Assembly: GCA_002721895.1 (NCBI GenBank)
Contig: PBLV01000001.1
Span: 1 to 10,062, forward strand
Source: Verrucomicrobiales bacterium
GTDB lineage: Bacteria; Verrucomicrobiota; Verrucomicrobiae; Limisphaerales; UBA1100
Direction: 5' to 3'
Length of the DNA stretch: 10,062 bases
Shown: positions 1 through 7,667 of the stretch, piece after piece
How positions within the stretch are numbered: the stretch's first letter is position 1
Layout: every line of letters begins with the position of its first letter
The notes under the pieces: model-generated
What the model saw: the letters and a program-made list of their open reading frames with translations, nothing else
Told to the model about the DNA's origin: nothing
Database searches by the model: none
Made by a program: the position numbers and the translations under genes

Positions 1-47
1 AAGGAAACATATAGATGGAGATTTCTCATGGAATGAGTTGGGAAGAA

Positions 48-3000
48 TTATTTAGTGCGGAAGGTCTTGCTTTGTACCAAAGCATGAACAAATTCGCTGA
101 CTGAGTTTTGCTCTTTCCTAGCCGTTTCCAAAATCTTCAATGCCAAGTCTTCGTCGGTGAAACCAAAGGGGCGGCCGAGGGCGTAGCCGACCAAGGCCTC
201 GGTGAAGCCGCGGGCGAAGTCGGGTTCGCGTTTGGCCACAAGGTCGCGCAGTTCGAAATAATCTTTGAAGGCGGGGCCGTTGTGGAAGGCGCCGGAGGCG
301 TCAATTTCCCAAGTCTTGTTGATTTTCCAGTTTCGTCTTTGCTTGGTCCGGTGAACTTCAGTGGTGCGCCACTTGCCCGCGGCGTTGAAGTTTTCCAAGC
401 CGAAGCCGATGGGATCGATCTTGCGGTGGCAACTGGCGCACTGGGCTTCCTCCTGATGGGCGCGGAGCCGTTCGCGGGTGGTGATGGGCTTGTCGGCCAG
501 ACGCGAGAGTTGCGGGACGTTGGGGGGCGCAGGAGGCGGGGGATCATTCAACAGGTACCGCAACACCCAGGCGCCGCGTTCGACGGGGCTGCTGTCGACA
601 CCGTCACTGCCCATGGCGTGGATGGCGGCCGTGCCGAGCAATCCGCCACGCGGGGAACCGGCGGGCAGTTTGACTTTGCGGAAGGCTTCACCCGTAACGC
701 CCTCGATGCCGTAGTAGTTGGCCAACAGGCCGTTGATGAAAACGTAGTCGCTCTTGAGGAGCTTGCCGAGGCGACCGGACTTGGGGTCCCGCAAAAGGTG
801 GGCGAAGGATTCATAAACCTCCCGACGAGCGGAGGCGCGGACGCTCTCGTCAAATTCTCGGTGCAGCTTGGCATCGAACTGGAAGAAGTCCAATCGCTCC
901 ATGTGCAGCCACTGATGCACGAAGCCGGAAACAAACTCATCGGAACGCGGATCGGCCAGGAGGCGGCTCACTTGTTGGCGCAGTGTTGCCGGTTCGCGCA
1001 GGGTATTCTTTTTAGCGAGGGCAAGCAGTTGAGCATCAGGCGGAGCGCTCCAGAGAAAGTAAGCCAACCGCACGGCCAGCTCACGATCGGTCAGGGTGCG
1101 GCGTTGCTTTTCATCACTCGGTTCGTGCAGGTAAAGGAAACCGGGAGAGGCAAGAATCACGCTGAGAGGCGTGCGGATGGCGACCTCGAAGGGCTCACCG
1201 GCGGCCCGCCGTGTTTTGAACAGGCCCAACAGTTGATCGATGAACTTGGGCGACGGCTTGACCTGACGAAAGGCGGCCAATGAAAACTCCGACAGGATTT
1301 TTCGGGCCCGTTCCAATTCGGATTCTTTCGGCCCGATCAAATTTTCGGTGAGGGTGTGAGTCAGTCCGGATTTCGTGCCCGCTTTCGGCAGGGGGCCTTC
1401 CAGTTCGATCCAATCGATCCAGACCGCCGGCGGGTAGCCATAGCCGTTCTCCTTCTTGAAACGGAAGAATTCTTTGCGATGTAAATTCCTGTCCTCTGGC
1501 TGGCGTTCTTGGATGCCGAATTCACGCGGCGTGTCCGCTCCGATTTCCACGGTCGTTTCGATTATCTCAGGATTCTCAGTGGTACCGGAAACCTGATGAC
1601 CGCTGATCGGCTTGCCATCAAATCCAGCCGGAACACCGTTGCGGCGTTGAGGGTGCCCGATCTGGATGAAATGCCGATTCGGATCGGAACCTTTCACCGA
1701 GCCGGCCCGAATCCTAAGTTTGTAGGTGCCGGGCGCGAGCTTGTCCTTGGGCGGAGTCACATCAATACGTTGAATGCCCCAGCCAAGCTTTAGGTAAGTC
1801 CCACGATCACTTAAGGGAAGTTCAGCATAGTGCTTTAGGTAGGCATACTTTCGCCCGTACCCACCCTGATATGAAAAAGATGCGTCATTCGCATCCTTAA
1901 AACCGAACTTCTTCGGATCTGGCACCCCTTTCAGAAGGTTCGCGTTTTGGTAGAGTCTGACATTATCAGTCAGGTCAGTGAGTTTGAATTTTTCCCGAAT
2001 CTCCTCGAGGACTTCCCGGTTCTCCGAATCAAGGGCGGCCTTGTCGACCCCGGCCTTCCAGCCAAGATAGCGTTTATAAGTCTCCTCCATTTGCTTCATG
2101 TCTTTCGCGCTCTGAACGTTGACGGTGGTCTCAGGCTCAACGCGAAAAGTCTGCCCCGCGGACTCCTTGATCGGACCTTCCAGCTCCATCCAATCGACCC
2201 AAATCGCGGGCGGCGTTCCGTACCCGTTCTTCTGCTTGTGGCGGTCGAAATCTTTTCTGACAAGTTTTGCCGACTTGGGCTGGCGTTCCTGGATGCCGAT
2301 TGCTCGCGGCGTGCGTTCCCCGAATTCAATTTTGATCTCAATGATCTCCGGATTCTCAATGGTGCCGGATATCTGTTGCATGCCGAGCAGTTTGGTGAAG
2401 CCGGGTGAAGTTCCGTTGAGTTTTAGGGGATGACCGATCTGGATGAAGTGACGGGAAGGATCGGAGCCTTTGACCGCTGCGGCCCGGATCCTGAGCTTGT
2501 AGGTGCCCGACGGAACGTCTTTCGGATCGGGGTGAAGGTCAAAGCGTTGAATCCCCCGTGAAAGTTGCAGGTAGGCCCCCCGATCGTTGTGAGGAAGCTT
2601 GACGTAGTGCTTCATGTAGCTGTGATATCGCCGGTAGGGGCTGTACAAGGCGGCTACAGCATTGATTGGATCGCTGCCGCCATAGTCGCGAGGATCGGGT
2701 GCTCCTTTCAGAAGACCAGCCATTTTATACTTGAGGACAGGATCGGCATCATAATTGGGATGCTTTTTACGAAGCTCGGCCACAATCTGTTGGTTCTCCG
2801 GAGCTTTTGCGGCCTTGTCGACCCCTTCTTTCCATGGAAGCCATTTCTTCTGATATGTTTCCTCCAAATTTTTAATGATCTGCAATTTCCTCGGGTTTAC
2901 GGATTTTTCAAGTTCCACCCGAAAAACCTTGGTGGGCTTTGCACGTGTAGAGTGGCGGACGAAGGCCTCGTCAATCGCAGTCCGGCCCAGCTTCAAATAC

Positions 3001-3518
3001 TGCTCGAATTGGTCACTGGAAATAAACTGGGAAGCGCCCACCGTATCGAAGGTCCCGGAGCCGCCGTCTGAAGGCAGCGACTCGACGTTCAGGCGTACGC
3101 CGGTGAGAGCCTCGATTGTGTTTTGATACTCACGCCGGTTCAGCCGGCGCATGGTGATCTTGCCTCCCGAATCCGAAAGCTTCTTCCGGGCCAGCACCAT
3201 CGTCTGCGCCAGGTCATCGAGGAAATCGGCCTTCTCCACATTCTTCGGCTGCCGCTTGTTCTCCGGCGGCATCTCGCCGGCGTTCATGGCGTTGAGCACT
3301 TTCTGCCAAAGCTCCGCCTGCTCAATGGTCGTCACCTCGAACGGAAGGGCCTCAAGATTGACCTTCCCCTTTTGCGATTCCGCATCGTGACAATCCAGGC
3401 AATACGAATCGATCAGCGCAAAATGCTTTTTCGGCAACTCCACCACCAAGTCCGCCGCAACGGCAGAACCGGCCAGCAACAGCAATGCTGCTCCAATTGA
3501 AAAAGAGATCTTCCTCAT
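48..3518 (-). CDS. Secreted DUF1587/DUF1595/DUF1592/DUF1588/DUF1585 cytochrome-like protein with duplicated central module
   Basis: This is a 1156-residue exported protein of the large Planctomycetes/Verrucomicrobia DUF1592 family, whose biochemical role is unknown. A Sec signal peptide (residues 1-22, AVA-A cleavage) precedes a cytochrome-c-like PSCyt1 segment with CLDCH at 40-44. A DUF1587-type stretch follows (about 123-141, MRRLNRREYQNTIEAL). Residues 198-450 and 457-710 are two copies of one module. DUF1595 (about 735-800), DUF1592 (about 808-935), DUF1588 (about 945-1045, with a second haem motif CASCH at 1027-1031) and DUF1585 (about 1075-1154) complete it. The N- and C-terminal haem motifs suggest extracytoplasmic electron transfer or an oxidoreductase; this is inferred, not shown. 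I expect usual members to be nearer 750-900 residues, the excess here being one module copy. The ATG at 3518 overlaps the upstream DUF1552 stop codon and has a good Shine-Dalgarno sequence. Family assignment is confident, function is not. Confidence 0.93.
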   Translation of the reverse strand: MRKISFSIGAALLLLAGSAVAADLVVELPKKHFALIDSYCLDCHDAESQKGKVNLEALPFEVTTIEQAELWQKVLNAMNAGEMPPENKRQPKNVEKADFLDDLAQTMVLARKKLSDSGGKITMRRLNRREYQNTIEALTGVRLNVESLPSDGGSGTFDTVGASQFISSDQFEQYLKLGRTAIDEAFVRHSTRAKPTKVFRVELEKSVNPRKLQIIKNLEETYQKKWLPWKEGVDKAAKAPENQQIVAELRKKHPNYDADPVLKYKMAGLLKGAPDPRDYGGSDPINAVAALYSPYRRYHSYMKHYVKLPHNDRGAYLQLSRGIQRFDLHPDPKDVPSGTYKLRIRAAAVKGSDPSRHFIQIGHPLKLNGTSPGFTKLLGMQQISGTIENPEIIEIKIEFGERTPRAIGIQERQPKSAKLVRKDFDRHKQKNGYGTPPAIWVDWMELEGPIKESAGQTFRVEPETTVNVQSAKDMKQMEETYKRYLGWKAGVDKAALDSENREVLEEIREKFKLTDLTDNVRLYQNANLLKGVPDPKKFGFKDANDASFSYQGGYGRKYAYLKHYAELPLSDRGTYLKLGWGIQRIDVTPPKDKLAPGTYKLRIRAGSVKGSDPNRHFIQIGHPQRRNGVPAGFDGKPISGHQVSGTTENPEIIETTVEIGADTPREFGIQERQPEDRNLHRKEFFRFKKENGYGYPPAVWIDWIELEGPLPKAGTKSGLTHTLTENLIGPKESELERARKILSEFSLAAFRQVKPSPKFIDQLLGLFKTRRAAGEPFEVAIRTPLSVILASPGFLYLHEPSDEKQRRTLTDRELAVRLAYFLWSAPPDAQLLALAKKNTLREPATLRQQVSRLLADPRSDEFVSGFVHQWLHMERLDFFQFDAKLHREFDESVRASARREVYESFAHLLRDPKSGRLGKLLKSDYVFINGLLANYYGIEGVTGEAFRKVKLPAGSPRGGLLGTAAIHAMGSDGVDSSPVERGAWVLRYLLNDPPPPAPPNVPQLSRLADKPITTRERLRAHQEEAQCASCHRKIDPIGFGLENFNAAGKWRTTEVHRTKQRRNWKINKTWEIDASGAFHNGPAFKDYFELRDLVAKREPDFARGFTEALVGYALGRPFGFTDEDLALKILETARKEQNSVSEFVHALVQSKTFRTK
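1389..2927 (-). repeat. Internal tandem duplication, two ~255-residue modules
   Basis: Within the DUF1592-type gene, residues 198-450 (bases 2169-2927) and 457-710 (bases 1389-2150) align from end to end with a period of about 259 residues. Shared blocks include FRVE, a K-GVDKAA helix, LLKG-PDP, HY-LP--DRG-YL, GTYKLRIRA, VKGSDP-RHFIQIGHP, ENPEIIE, GIQERQP, NGYG-PPA-W and DW-ELEGP. Similarity is also visible in the DNA, for example around 1499-1534 against 2279-2314. Each copy looks like a helical lead-in followed by a beta-rich jelly-roll-like domain, in the place where DUF1592 proteins usually have a single carbohydrate-binding-like region. The ligand is unknown. Confidence 0.9.
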
Positions 3519-4807
3519 GCCTGCAGTTCCTTCACCACGCCGGAGCTGTCACCGTGTCGCTCCGTCTTGATGCCCATGCCTTGCAGCATGGTCAGCCACA
3601 CGTTGCAGAGCGGCGTATCCTTGGGCAGAGCAAGGTGTTGGCCGAGCTTCAAGTTGGCCCCACCGCCGGTGAGCACTGTCGGGCAGTTGTCGAGATAATG
3701 GATTGAGCTGATATTCGAGCCAAAGGCCAGCGCAGTGTGATCGAAGAGGCTCGATCCGTCGGCTTCCTTCGTCGCCTTAAGCTTGTCGATCAAGCCGGCC
3801 AGCAATTCAGCATGAGCTTTATCCCGGATCTTGGAGGCCTCCAACCGTTCGCCGGAGGAATAATGGCTGATGTTATGAGCGCTCAGAGTGACGCCCAAGC
3901 TCTTCAATAAATTCTGACCGGGCAGACGATAGCTCATGACCCGTGTGCTGTCGGTTTGCAAGGCCGCCACGATCAGGTCGTACATCATCTTGATTTCATC
4001 CCTGCCCTTCAATCCGGGCTCCGGCTCGGCCAAGGGCGCCTTGGCCTTGGGCACGTCGAGCCAATCCTCATCCTTGCCAAGGCGGGTTTCGATGTCGCGA
4101 ATGCCCTGGAAGTACTCGTCGAGTTTATCGTTGTCGCTTTTGGATAGCCCGCGCTGCACGCGCTTGGCCTCCGTGAGCACGGCATCAAGCACGCTGCGTT
4201 TCTCAGCAATGGCCGCCTGCCGTTGGGCCAGCGGGAGGTCATCGGCCGAAAACAGTTTGTGAAAGACCTGCAACGGATCATTGAAACCCGCCACGGGTTT
4301 CCCACGCTGATTCCACGACAAGGACAACCCCGGCCCGTGGCCGGAGGCGCTGCCGTCACTGCTATCCAACGGCATTGAGGCAAAACGGGTTTCCTGCCCC
4401 AAATGCCGGGCAGCCACCTGATCCGCGGAAATGCTATTGGCCATGTTCTGACCGGGCACGGAGTAGCGGTTGGCACCGGTCAGCCAGAAGGTACTGCCCC
4501 AGTGTGCTTCATTGCTGTACTGGTTGGAACAGCCCTGCACCACGGTGAAATCTTTTTGATGCCGAGCCAATGGGGAAAGTCCTTCGGACAACTTGTAATT
4601 CGCCCCGGTGTCCTTAGGGTTGGGAAACCAAGTCTCCTTCGTCACCCCAAAACCCATGCCCAGAAAGACGGCCCGCTTGGAAGGCTCAGCTTTCGCCTTT
4701 TCTGCGGCGGCTACAAAGGGGCGGAACCCGATCGATTCCAAAGCCGGCAAGGCAACCAAAGCGCCGGTGCCACGGAGGAAGTGACGACGATGAAGTTTAG
4801 TACTCAT
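3515..4807 (-). CDS. Tat-exported DUF1552 family protein
   Basis: This is a 430-residue DUF1552 protein, a family of unknown biochemical function that is commonly encoded next to DUF1592-type proteins. The chosen ATG at 4807 puts a twin-arginine signal right at the N-terminus (RRHFLRGTGA from residue 7, then a hydrophobic run). The reading frame stays open to an ATG at 4897, but those 30 extra residues would bury the Tat signal and look random. DUF1552-typical blocks follow: FLGMGFGV, W-P-------YKLSEGLSPLA, the HGPGLSLSWN region, DYF-like helices with RDIETRL, MMYDLIVAALQTDSTRV, and a C-terminal GGGANLKLGQHL with NVWLTMLQGMGI. Export in folded form suggests a cofactor or cytoplasmic folding. 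It is first in the operon and its TGA overlaps the next ATG by four bases. Assignment to the family is secure, function is unknown. Confidence 0.92.
   Translation of the reverse strand: MSTKLHRRHFLRGTGALVALPALESIGFRPFVAAAEKAKAEPSKRAVFLGMGFGVTKETWFPNPKDTGANYKLSEGLSPLARHQKDFTVVQGCSNQYSNEAHWGSTFWLTGANRYSVPGQNMANSISADQVAARHLGQETRFASMPLDSSDGSASGHGPGLSLSWNQRGKPVAGFNDPLQVFHKLFSADDLPLAQRQAAIAEKRSVLDAVLTEAKRVQRGLSKSDNDKLDEYFQGIRDIETRLGKDEDWLDVPKAKAPLAEPEPGLKGRDEIKMMYDLIVAALQTDSTRVMSYRLPGQNLLKSLGVTLSAHNISHYSSGERLEASKIRDKAHAELLAGLIDKLKATKEADGSSLFDHTALAFGSNISSIHYLDNCPTVLTGGGANLKLGQHLALPKDTPLCNVWLTMLQGMGIKTERHGDSSGVVKELQA
3528..3532 (-). promoter_or_regulatory. Ribosome binding site for the DUF1592-type gene
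   Basis: Read on the minus strand, AAGGA lies nine bases before the ATG at 3518. It sits inside the last codons of the DUF1552 gene, so translation of the second gene probably depends on ribosomes finishing the first one at the ATGA overlap. It supports the chosen start codon. Confidence 0.65.
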
Positions 4808-5005
4808 GGTTTGATCAATTACCTTTTTCAAAAATCTGCTGCTAATTACATTCCCAAATCCTGACCGAGCCGAAAATGATCTCACATTTCTGGCCACCGA
4901 TAAAGATAATCCCTAACCCATGCTTATCCTTGGAGTAAGCCATCGGCACCTTCCGGGTCATGGCAAAGTGAACGTAAAAATAATTTATTCGAATCCGTGT
5001 TCCAA

Positions 5006-5034
5006 TTGACGCCCTTCCATACCTAAACTAGAGT
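5006..5034 (+). promoter_or_regulatory. Candidate promoter of the cupin gene
   Basis: TTGACG at 5006-5011 and TAGAGT at 5029-5034 are separated by 17 bases. The start of transcription would fall near 5041, three bases before the ATG at 5044, so the mRNA would be almost leaderless. This agrees with the absence of a Shine-Dalgarno sequence before that ATG. The rest of the 236-base divergent intergenic region (4808-5043) shows no convincing promoter for the minus-strand DUF1552 operon. Sequence match only; the -10 element is imperfect. Confidence 0.3.
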
Positions 5035-5043
5035 CCGTCGCCC

Positions 5044-6372
5044 ATGTCCGCCTCAACAACACTTTTAGCAGAAAAACTTCACGAGTACCCTCAACAAGAC
5101 GTGATCGATGGATCCGCCGGAGGATCCGCGTCCGTTCTTGATGACTGCCTGAACCAGAACGGTGGAGTGTTGCAACTTTTGCACCGGTACGCCGGGCGGA
5201 CATTCTGTACCCCCGGAAAACGGATTCGCCTCGATGAAAAGTCCTACTATCCGGATTACATGGGCGGCACAGGGCTCGATGAACTCTGGATGTGCTGCAC
5301 TGTTCCCATCGTCACAGGCGTCATCGACACACGCACGGGTAAGGCCCCGTTCCGCGAAGGAGAAGCCCACGTTCTCACTCCCGGCGGCCAAGTCATCTCA
5401 CTGCAAGATTTGATCCTCACCAATCCTGCAGGGGTCATGGGGGAAAAAGTCACGACCTTTGCCGAAGAGCTGTACGGCGACCCAACCTGGCCGATCGTGT
5501 CCAAGAAGTTCGACAACTTGAACCCAATCCCACATCACCTCCACTGGTCGAAGTGGGAGGTCTATGACATCAATTCTTTCGACAACCCCGGCGTCAGTCC
5601 GTCCCATTACCACACCACAGCCATGGGGCTGTACCCATTCGTGACCAAGGACGAGTTTCTCGCCTGTATGAAGCGTTTCGGAAAGGGCGAGTACAACGGC
5701 GTCCGGCACTTGTCACCGCACACAATGATGCAGCTGGATAACGGCTTCGTGATGCCGAACGGTGTCCTGCACTCGCCGACCGACCTTTGCACACACGAGC
5801 TGCATGTTACGATGGACGAGCACTTCCTAGCAGAGGACCTCACGCTTGATGGAAGCATCGGGGCTGCCGATGCTTTCTACGCCTGCCGGGAAGAGGACTA
5901 CCCGAAGGACCGGCACGAAGACTGGGAATACCTGGTTGAAAAGTTCGACTTTGAAGCCAACCAAGACCCGGACTTCGTAAAGAAGAACTCGCGTCCAGCG
6001 GTCACCGCCGAAGAATTCGCAGGTGACGGAGCAGTCGCAAAGTGGATTGTCTACGGAGATTTCCTTGGCGACCAGAAAGCCTCGATTCTCCGTTTGACGT
6101 TAGAGCCCGGCAAAAAGACCACTTTCTGCCCCGAGAGTCCGGCCCTATTCCATACCAATTGTGGAAGCGGCCGGGTTGGAAAGTTCGCAGTGAATTACCA
6201 CCAGAACATGAAGCTTGGCGAACTCTACCCCGAGATCGGCTTCATCACTCAATCCGCGCTCAACAACGGCGGTGTGGAAATCGAAAATACCGGCTCCGAA
6301 CCTCTGGTGTTGACCTTCGACTTCCCACAAAACGCCCATTCTCGAACACCCGGCGTCGCCGTTACATCGTAG
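5044..6372 (+). CDS. Cupin-fold protein resembling class I mannose-6-phosphate isomerase
   Basis: This is a 442-residue, probably cytoplasmic protein without signal peptide or membrane segments. The central part (about 160-265) looks like a metal-binding cupin: HHLHWSKWEVYDI, then SHYH (residues 187-190, a His-x-His pair), a conserved-looking MGLYPFVTKDEF block, and MPNGVLHSPTDLCTHELHV (His243), which resembles the proline-glycine-histidine loop of class I phosphomannose isomerases. A second beta-rich half (about 330-428, WIVYGDF, LTLEPGKKTTF, ENTGSEPLVLTF) looks like another cupin domain. Possible roles are sugar-phosphate or sugar isomerisation or a metal-dependent dioxygenase-like reaction; none can be fixed from sequence. 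It stands alone on the plus strand, divergent from the DUF1552 operon. Its final 32 bases recur at 7991-8022. The ATG at 5044 is the first in frame, with no clear ribosome binding site. Confidence 0.75.
   Translation: MSASTTLLAEKLHEYPQQDVIDGSAGGSASVLDDCLNQNGGVLQLLHRYAGRTFCTPGKRIRLDEKSYYPDYMGGTGLDELWMCCTVPIVTGVIDTRTGKAPFREGEAHVLTPGGQVISLQDLILTNPAGVMGEKVTTFAEELYGDPTWPIVSKKFDNLNPIPHHLHWSKWEVYDINSFDNPGVSPSHYHTTAMGLYPFVTKDEFLACMKRFGKGEYNGVRHLSPHTMMQLDNGFVMPNGVLHSPTDLCTHELHVTMDEHFLAEDLTLDGSIGAADAFYACREEDYPKDRHEDWEYLVEKFDFEANQDPDFVKKNSRPAVTAEEFAGDGAVAKWIVYGDFLGDQKASILRLTLEPGKKTTFCPESPALFHTNCGSGRVGKFAVNYHQNMKLGELYPEIGFITQSALNNGGVEIENTGSEPLVLTFDFPQNAHSRTPGVAVTS
6341..6372 (+). repeat. Left copy of 32-base direct repeat (att-like, cupin 3' end)
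   Basis: The last codons and stop of the cupin gene match 7991-8022 at 28 of 32 positions with no gap, including a 14-base run of identity (GAACACCCGGCGTC). Matching stops sharply on both sides. As the 3' end of an intact gene, this copy is a plausible attachment site for a tyrosine recombinase. Confidence 0.6.
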
Positions 6373-6392
6373 TCAACACCTTGGCCCCCAAC

Positions 6393-6414
6393 TTTCCTCT
6401 GAATATCGAGGAAA
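6393..6414 (+). terminator. Hairpin downstream of the cupin gene
   Basis: TTTCCTC (6393-6399) and GAGGAAA (6408-6414) form a perfect seven-base-pair stem with an eight-base loop, 20 bases after the cupin stop. There is no T-tract behind it, so an intrinsic terminator is only one possibility. The position is right for a 3'-end structure. Confidence 0.25.
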
Positions 6415-6553
6415 CCAGCGAACAAGCATTGGCCACTCGCTGTTAAGCTAGGAGAGAGTGGGCCGTTCCATTAGAGTCGGCAAAGCGGTCGACCTCGGCT
6501 CCGGCATCTTGGAGCATGGTTTGGCGGAATCACCAAAAATCTTCGTCTAGCCC

Positions 6554-6581
6554 TTGACATATCTTCCGGCCTAGGTATTTT
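6554..6581 (+). promoter_or_regulatory. Promoter of the padR-HAAS operon
   Basis: A perfect TTGACA (-35, 6554-6559) is followed after 16 bases by TATTTT (-10, 6576-6581). The predicted start of transcription is near 6588, leaving a leader of about 40 bases before the PadR ATG. The -35 match is the best vegetative-type one I saw in the window. Confidence 0.5.
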
Positions 6582-6585
6582 GTTT

Positions 6586-6611
6586 TGCGTAGTAGTTAAT
6601 GCGTAGTAGTT
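6586..6611 (+). promoter_or_regulatory. Tandem 12-base direct repeat, candidate PadR operator
   Basis: TGCGTAGTAGTT occurs at 6586-6597 and, after AA, again at 6600-6611: a perfect repeat with a 14-base period. It covers the predicted transcription start directly upstream of the PadR gene, the usual place for an autorepression operator. PadR proteins generally bind inverted repeats as dimers, so a direct-repeat arrangement is unusual. Binding is inferred from position only. Confidence 0.5.
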
Positions 6612-6630
6612 GCTCAATCCATAAAGACGA

Positions 6631-6969
6631 ATGAAATCCTGGATCACACAGCTTCGCAAAGGGCTCCTCGAATACTGTATCTTGAACGTGCTACGGCATC
6701 AGGAAGCCTACGGTTATGAGGTGGTCACCCGACTTAAATCCATTGACGAATTGATCGTCACTGAGAGCACGATCTACCCCATTCTCTCGCGCCTTAAGCG
6801 TGACGGGCACCTTCGGGTACGCTCTGAGCCCTCACCGAATGGACCTCCCCGCCGCTACTTCTCACTAACTTCTATAGGCAAGCAACACCTTCAATCCATG
6901 GACAGCTATTGGGATGCTCTCCACCTCTCCATTACTCAACTCAGAACTAACTCCATGCATAATTCATGA
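6631..6969 (+). CDS. PadR family transcriptional regulator
   Basis: This 112-residue protein is a PadR-type winged-helix repressor, close to the usual length of the short (PadR-s2-like) class. Typical blocks are visible: KGLLEYCILNVL (helix 1), YGYEVVTRL (residues 27-35), the recognition helix ESTIYPILSRLKRDG (45-59), and the beta wing with PNGPPRRYFSLT (69-80) followed by the C-terminal dimerisation helix. Proteins of this class normally repress their own operon. The strong promoter and direct repeat just upstream fit this. The stop codon overlaps the start of the next gene (ATGA at 6966-6969), so the two are co-translated, a common pairing in which PadR controls a neighbouring membrane protein. 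No strong Shine-Dalgarno sequence precedes the ATG at 6631. The signal or ligand is unknown. Confidence 0.93.
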   Translation: MKSWITQLRKGLLEYCILNVLRHQEAYGYEVVTRLKSIDELIVTESTIYPILSRLKRDGHLRVRSEPSPNGPPRRYFSLTSIGKQHLQSMDSYWDALHLSITQLRTNSMHNS

Positions 6970-7667
6970 AACTGACCACTACTGAAAAAGCAAAAATCAA
7001 AGCCTACCTAGATGCTGTCGCCGCAAACCTCTCCGGTCCAGAACGGACCGAGACCATTGCTGATCTGGAATCTCACATTTACGAGGCGATTGCCTTCAAA
7101 GCCGAAAACGATGATTCATCGGGTATCGTCGAAGCTGTGATCTCCGAAATGGAATCTCCAGAAAATTACTCGAAATCAACATTAATTACGCAGTCTAGCA
7201 TCTGTGGTCTAGCCATTACCGGTGCTATTCTACTCCCCTTCGGATTGCCTGTCCTCTGGCATGTGGTCAGCCAAACTCCAGCTGGAGATCGTTGGGAGGA
7301 TATCGAATTCTACAACAGTTCGCTCTACCACTTTCTGAGCCTCCCACTTGGAATCATTGCCATGTTTATCTCTCCAATCCTAGGCGTAATGTCGATCAAA
7401 AGGATACGACAAGCCAAAGGGGCATTTAGTGGTGGTCTGCTCGCAGTCGCTGTTGCCGTTTTTTACCCCATTCTACTAATAAATCTCTTTGTGTTCATCG
7501 TTGTCGTAAATATCATGGACAGGCCATGGTCGACAGCCGTACCTCTTGATTCCGGCCCAGTCGCAGTACCTATTTTTATAATTATACCTGTAATCATTAC
7601 CGCACTCATTGTCAATGCTCTCATCTTTAGATCCGTCTACAAGAAGTCAGGAATCCAACAACCCTAG
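6966..7667 (+). CDS. HAAS-domain membrane protein, partner of PadR
   Basis: This is a 233-residue protein with an N-terminal helical domain (about 3-70) resembling HAAS/DUF1700-type regions: K-KAYLDAVAANLSGPERTETIADLESHIYEAI and a VISEMESPENYS end. Such domains usually precede membrane segments and occur beside PadR regulators. Four hydrophobic segments follow, at about 77-101, 122-145, 154-184 and 198-221, with a short basic C-terminus. By analogy with PadR-HAAS pairs it probably sits in the inner membrane and takes part in signalling or repressor control; no enzymatic motif is seen. Its ATG overlaps the PadR stop. Sampled 60-base stretches of this gene hold about 38-48% G+C, against 63% in a stretch of the recombinase remnant just downstream, so its origin may differ from that of its neighbour. 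Confidence 0.8.
   Translation: MKLTTTEKAKIKAYLDAVAANLSGPERTETIADLESHIYEAIAFKAENDDSSGIVEAVISEMESPENYSKSTLITQSSICGLAITGAILLPFGLPVLWHVVSQTPAGDRWEDIEFYNSSLYHFLSLPLGIIAMFISPILGVMSIKRIRQAKGAFSGGLLAVAVAVFYPILLINLFVFIVVVNIMDRPWSTAVPLDSGPVAVPIFIIIPVIITALIVNALIFRSVYKKSGIQQP

Noticed and set aside
108..1283. 391-residue open frame on the plus strand
   Set aside because: It lies wholly antisense to the DUF1592/DUF1588/DUF1585 part of the large minus-strand gene; the protein is low-complexity and matches no family, so it is a shadow of GC-rich codons.
4009..4476. 155-residue minus-strand frame inside the DUF1552 gene
   Set aside because: It is an alternate-frame reading of the DUF1552 gene, rich in Arg, Pro and Ser as such shadows are.
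4808..4897. N-terminal extension of the DUF1552 protein by 30 residues
   Set aside because: The ATG at 4807 places a twin-arginine signal at the extreme N-terminus; the extension would mask it and has no family-like sequence.
6042..6446. 134-residue plus-strand frame overlapping the cupin 3' end
   Set aside because: Out-of-frame shadow of the cupin gene with no recognisable domain.
6471..6659. 62-residue minus-strand frame before padR
   Set aside because: It runs antisense through the padR promoter and direct repeat and shows no domain.
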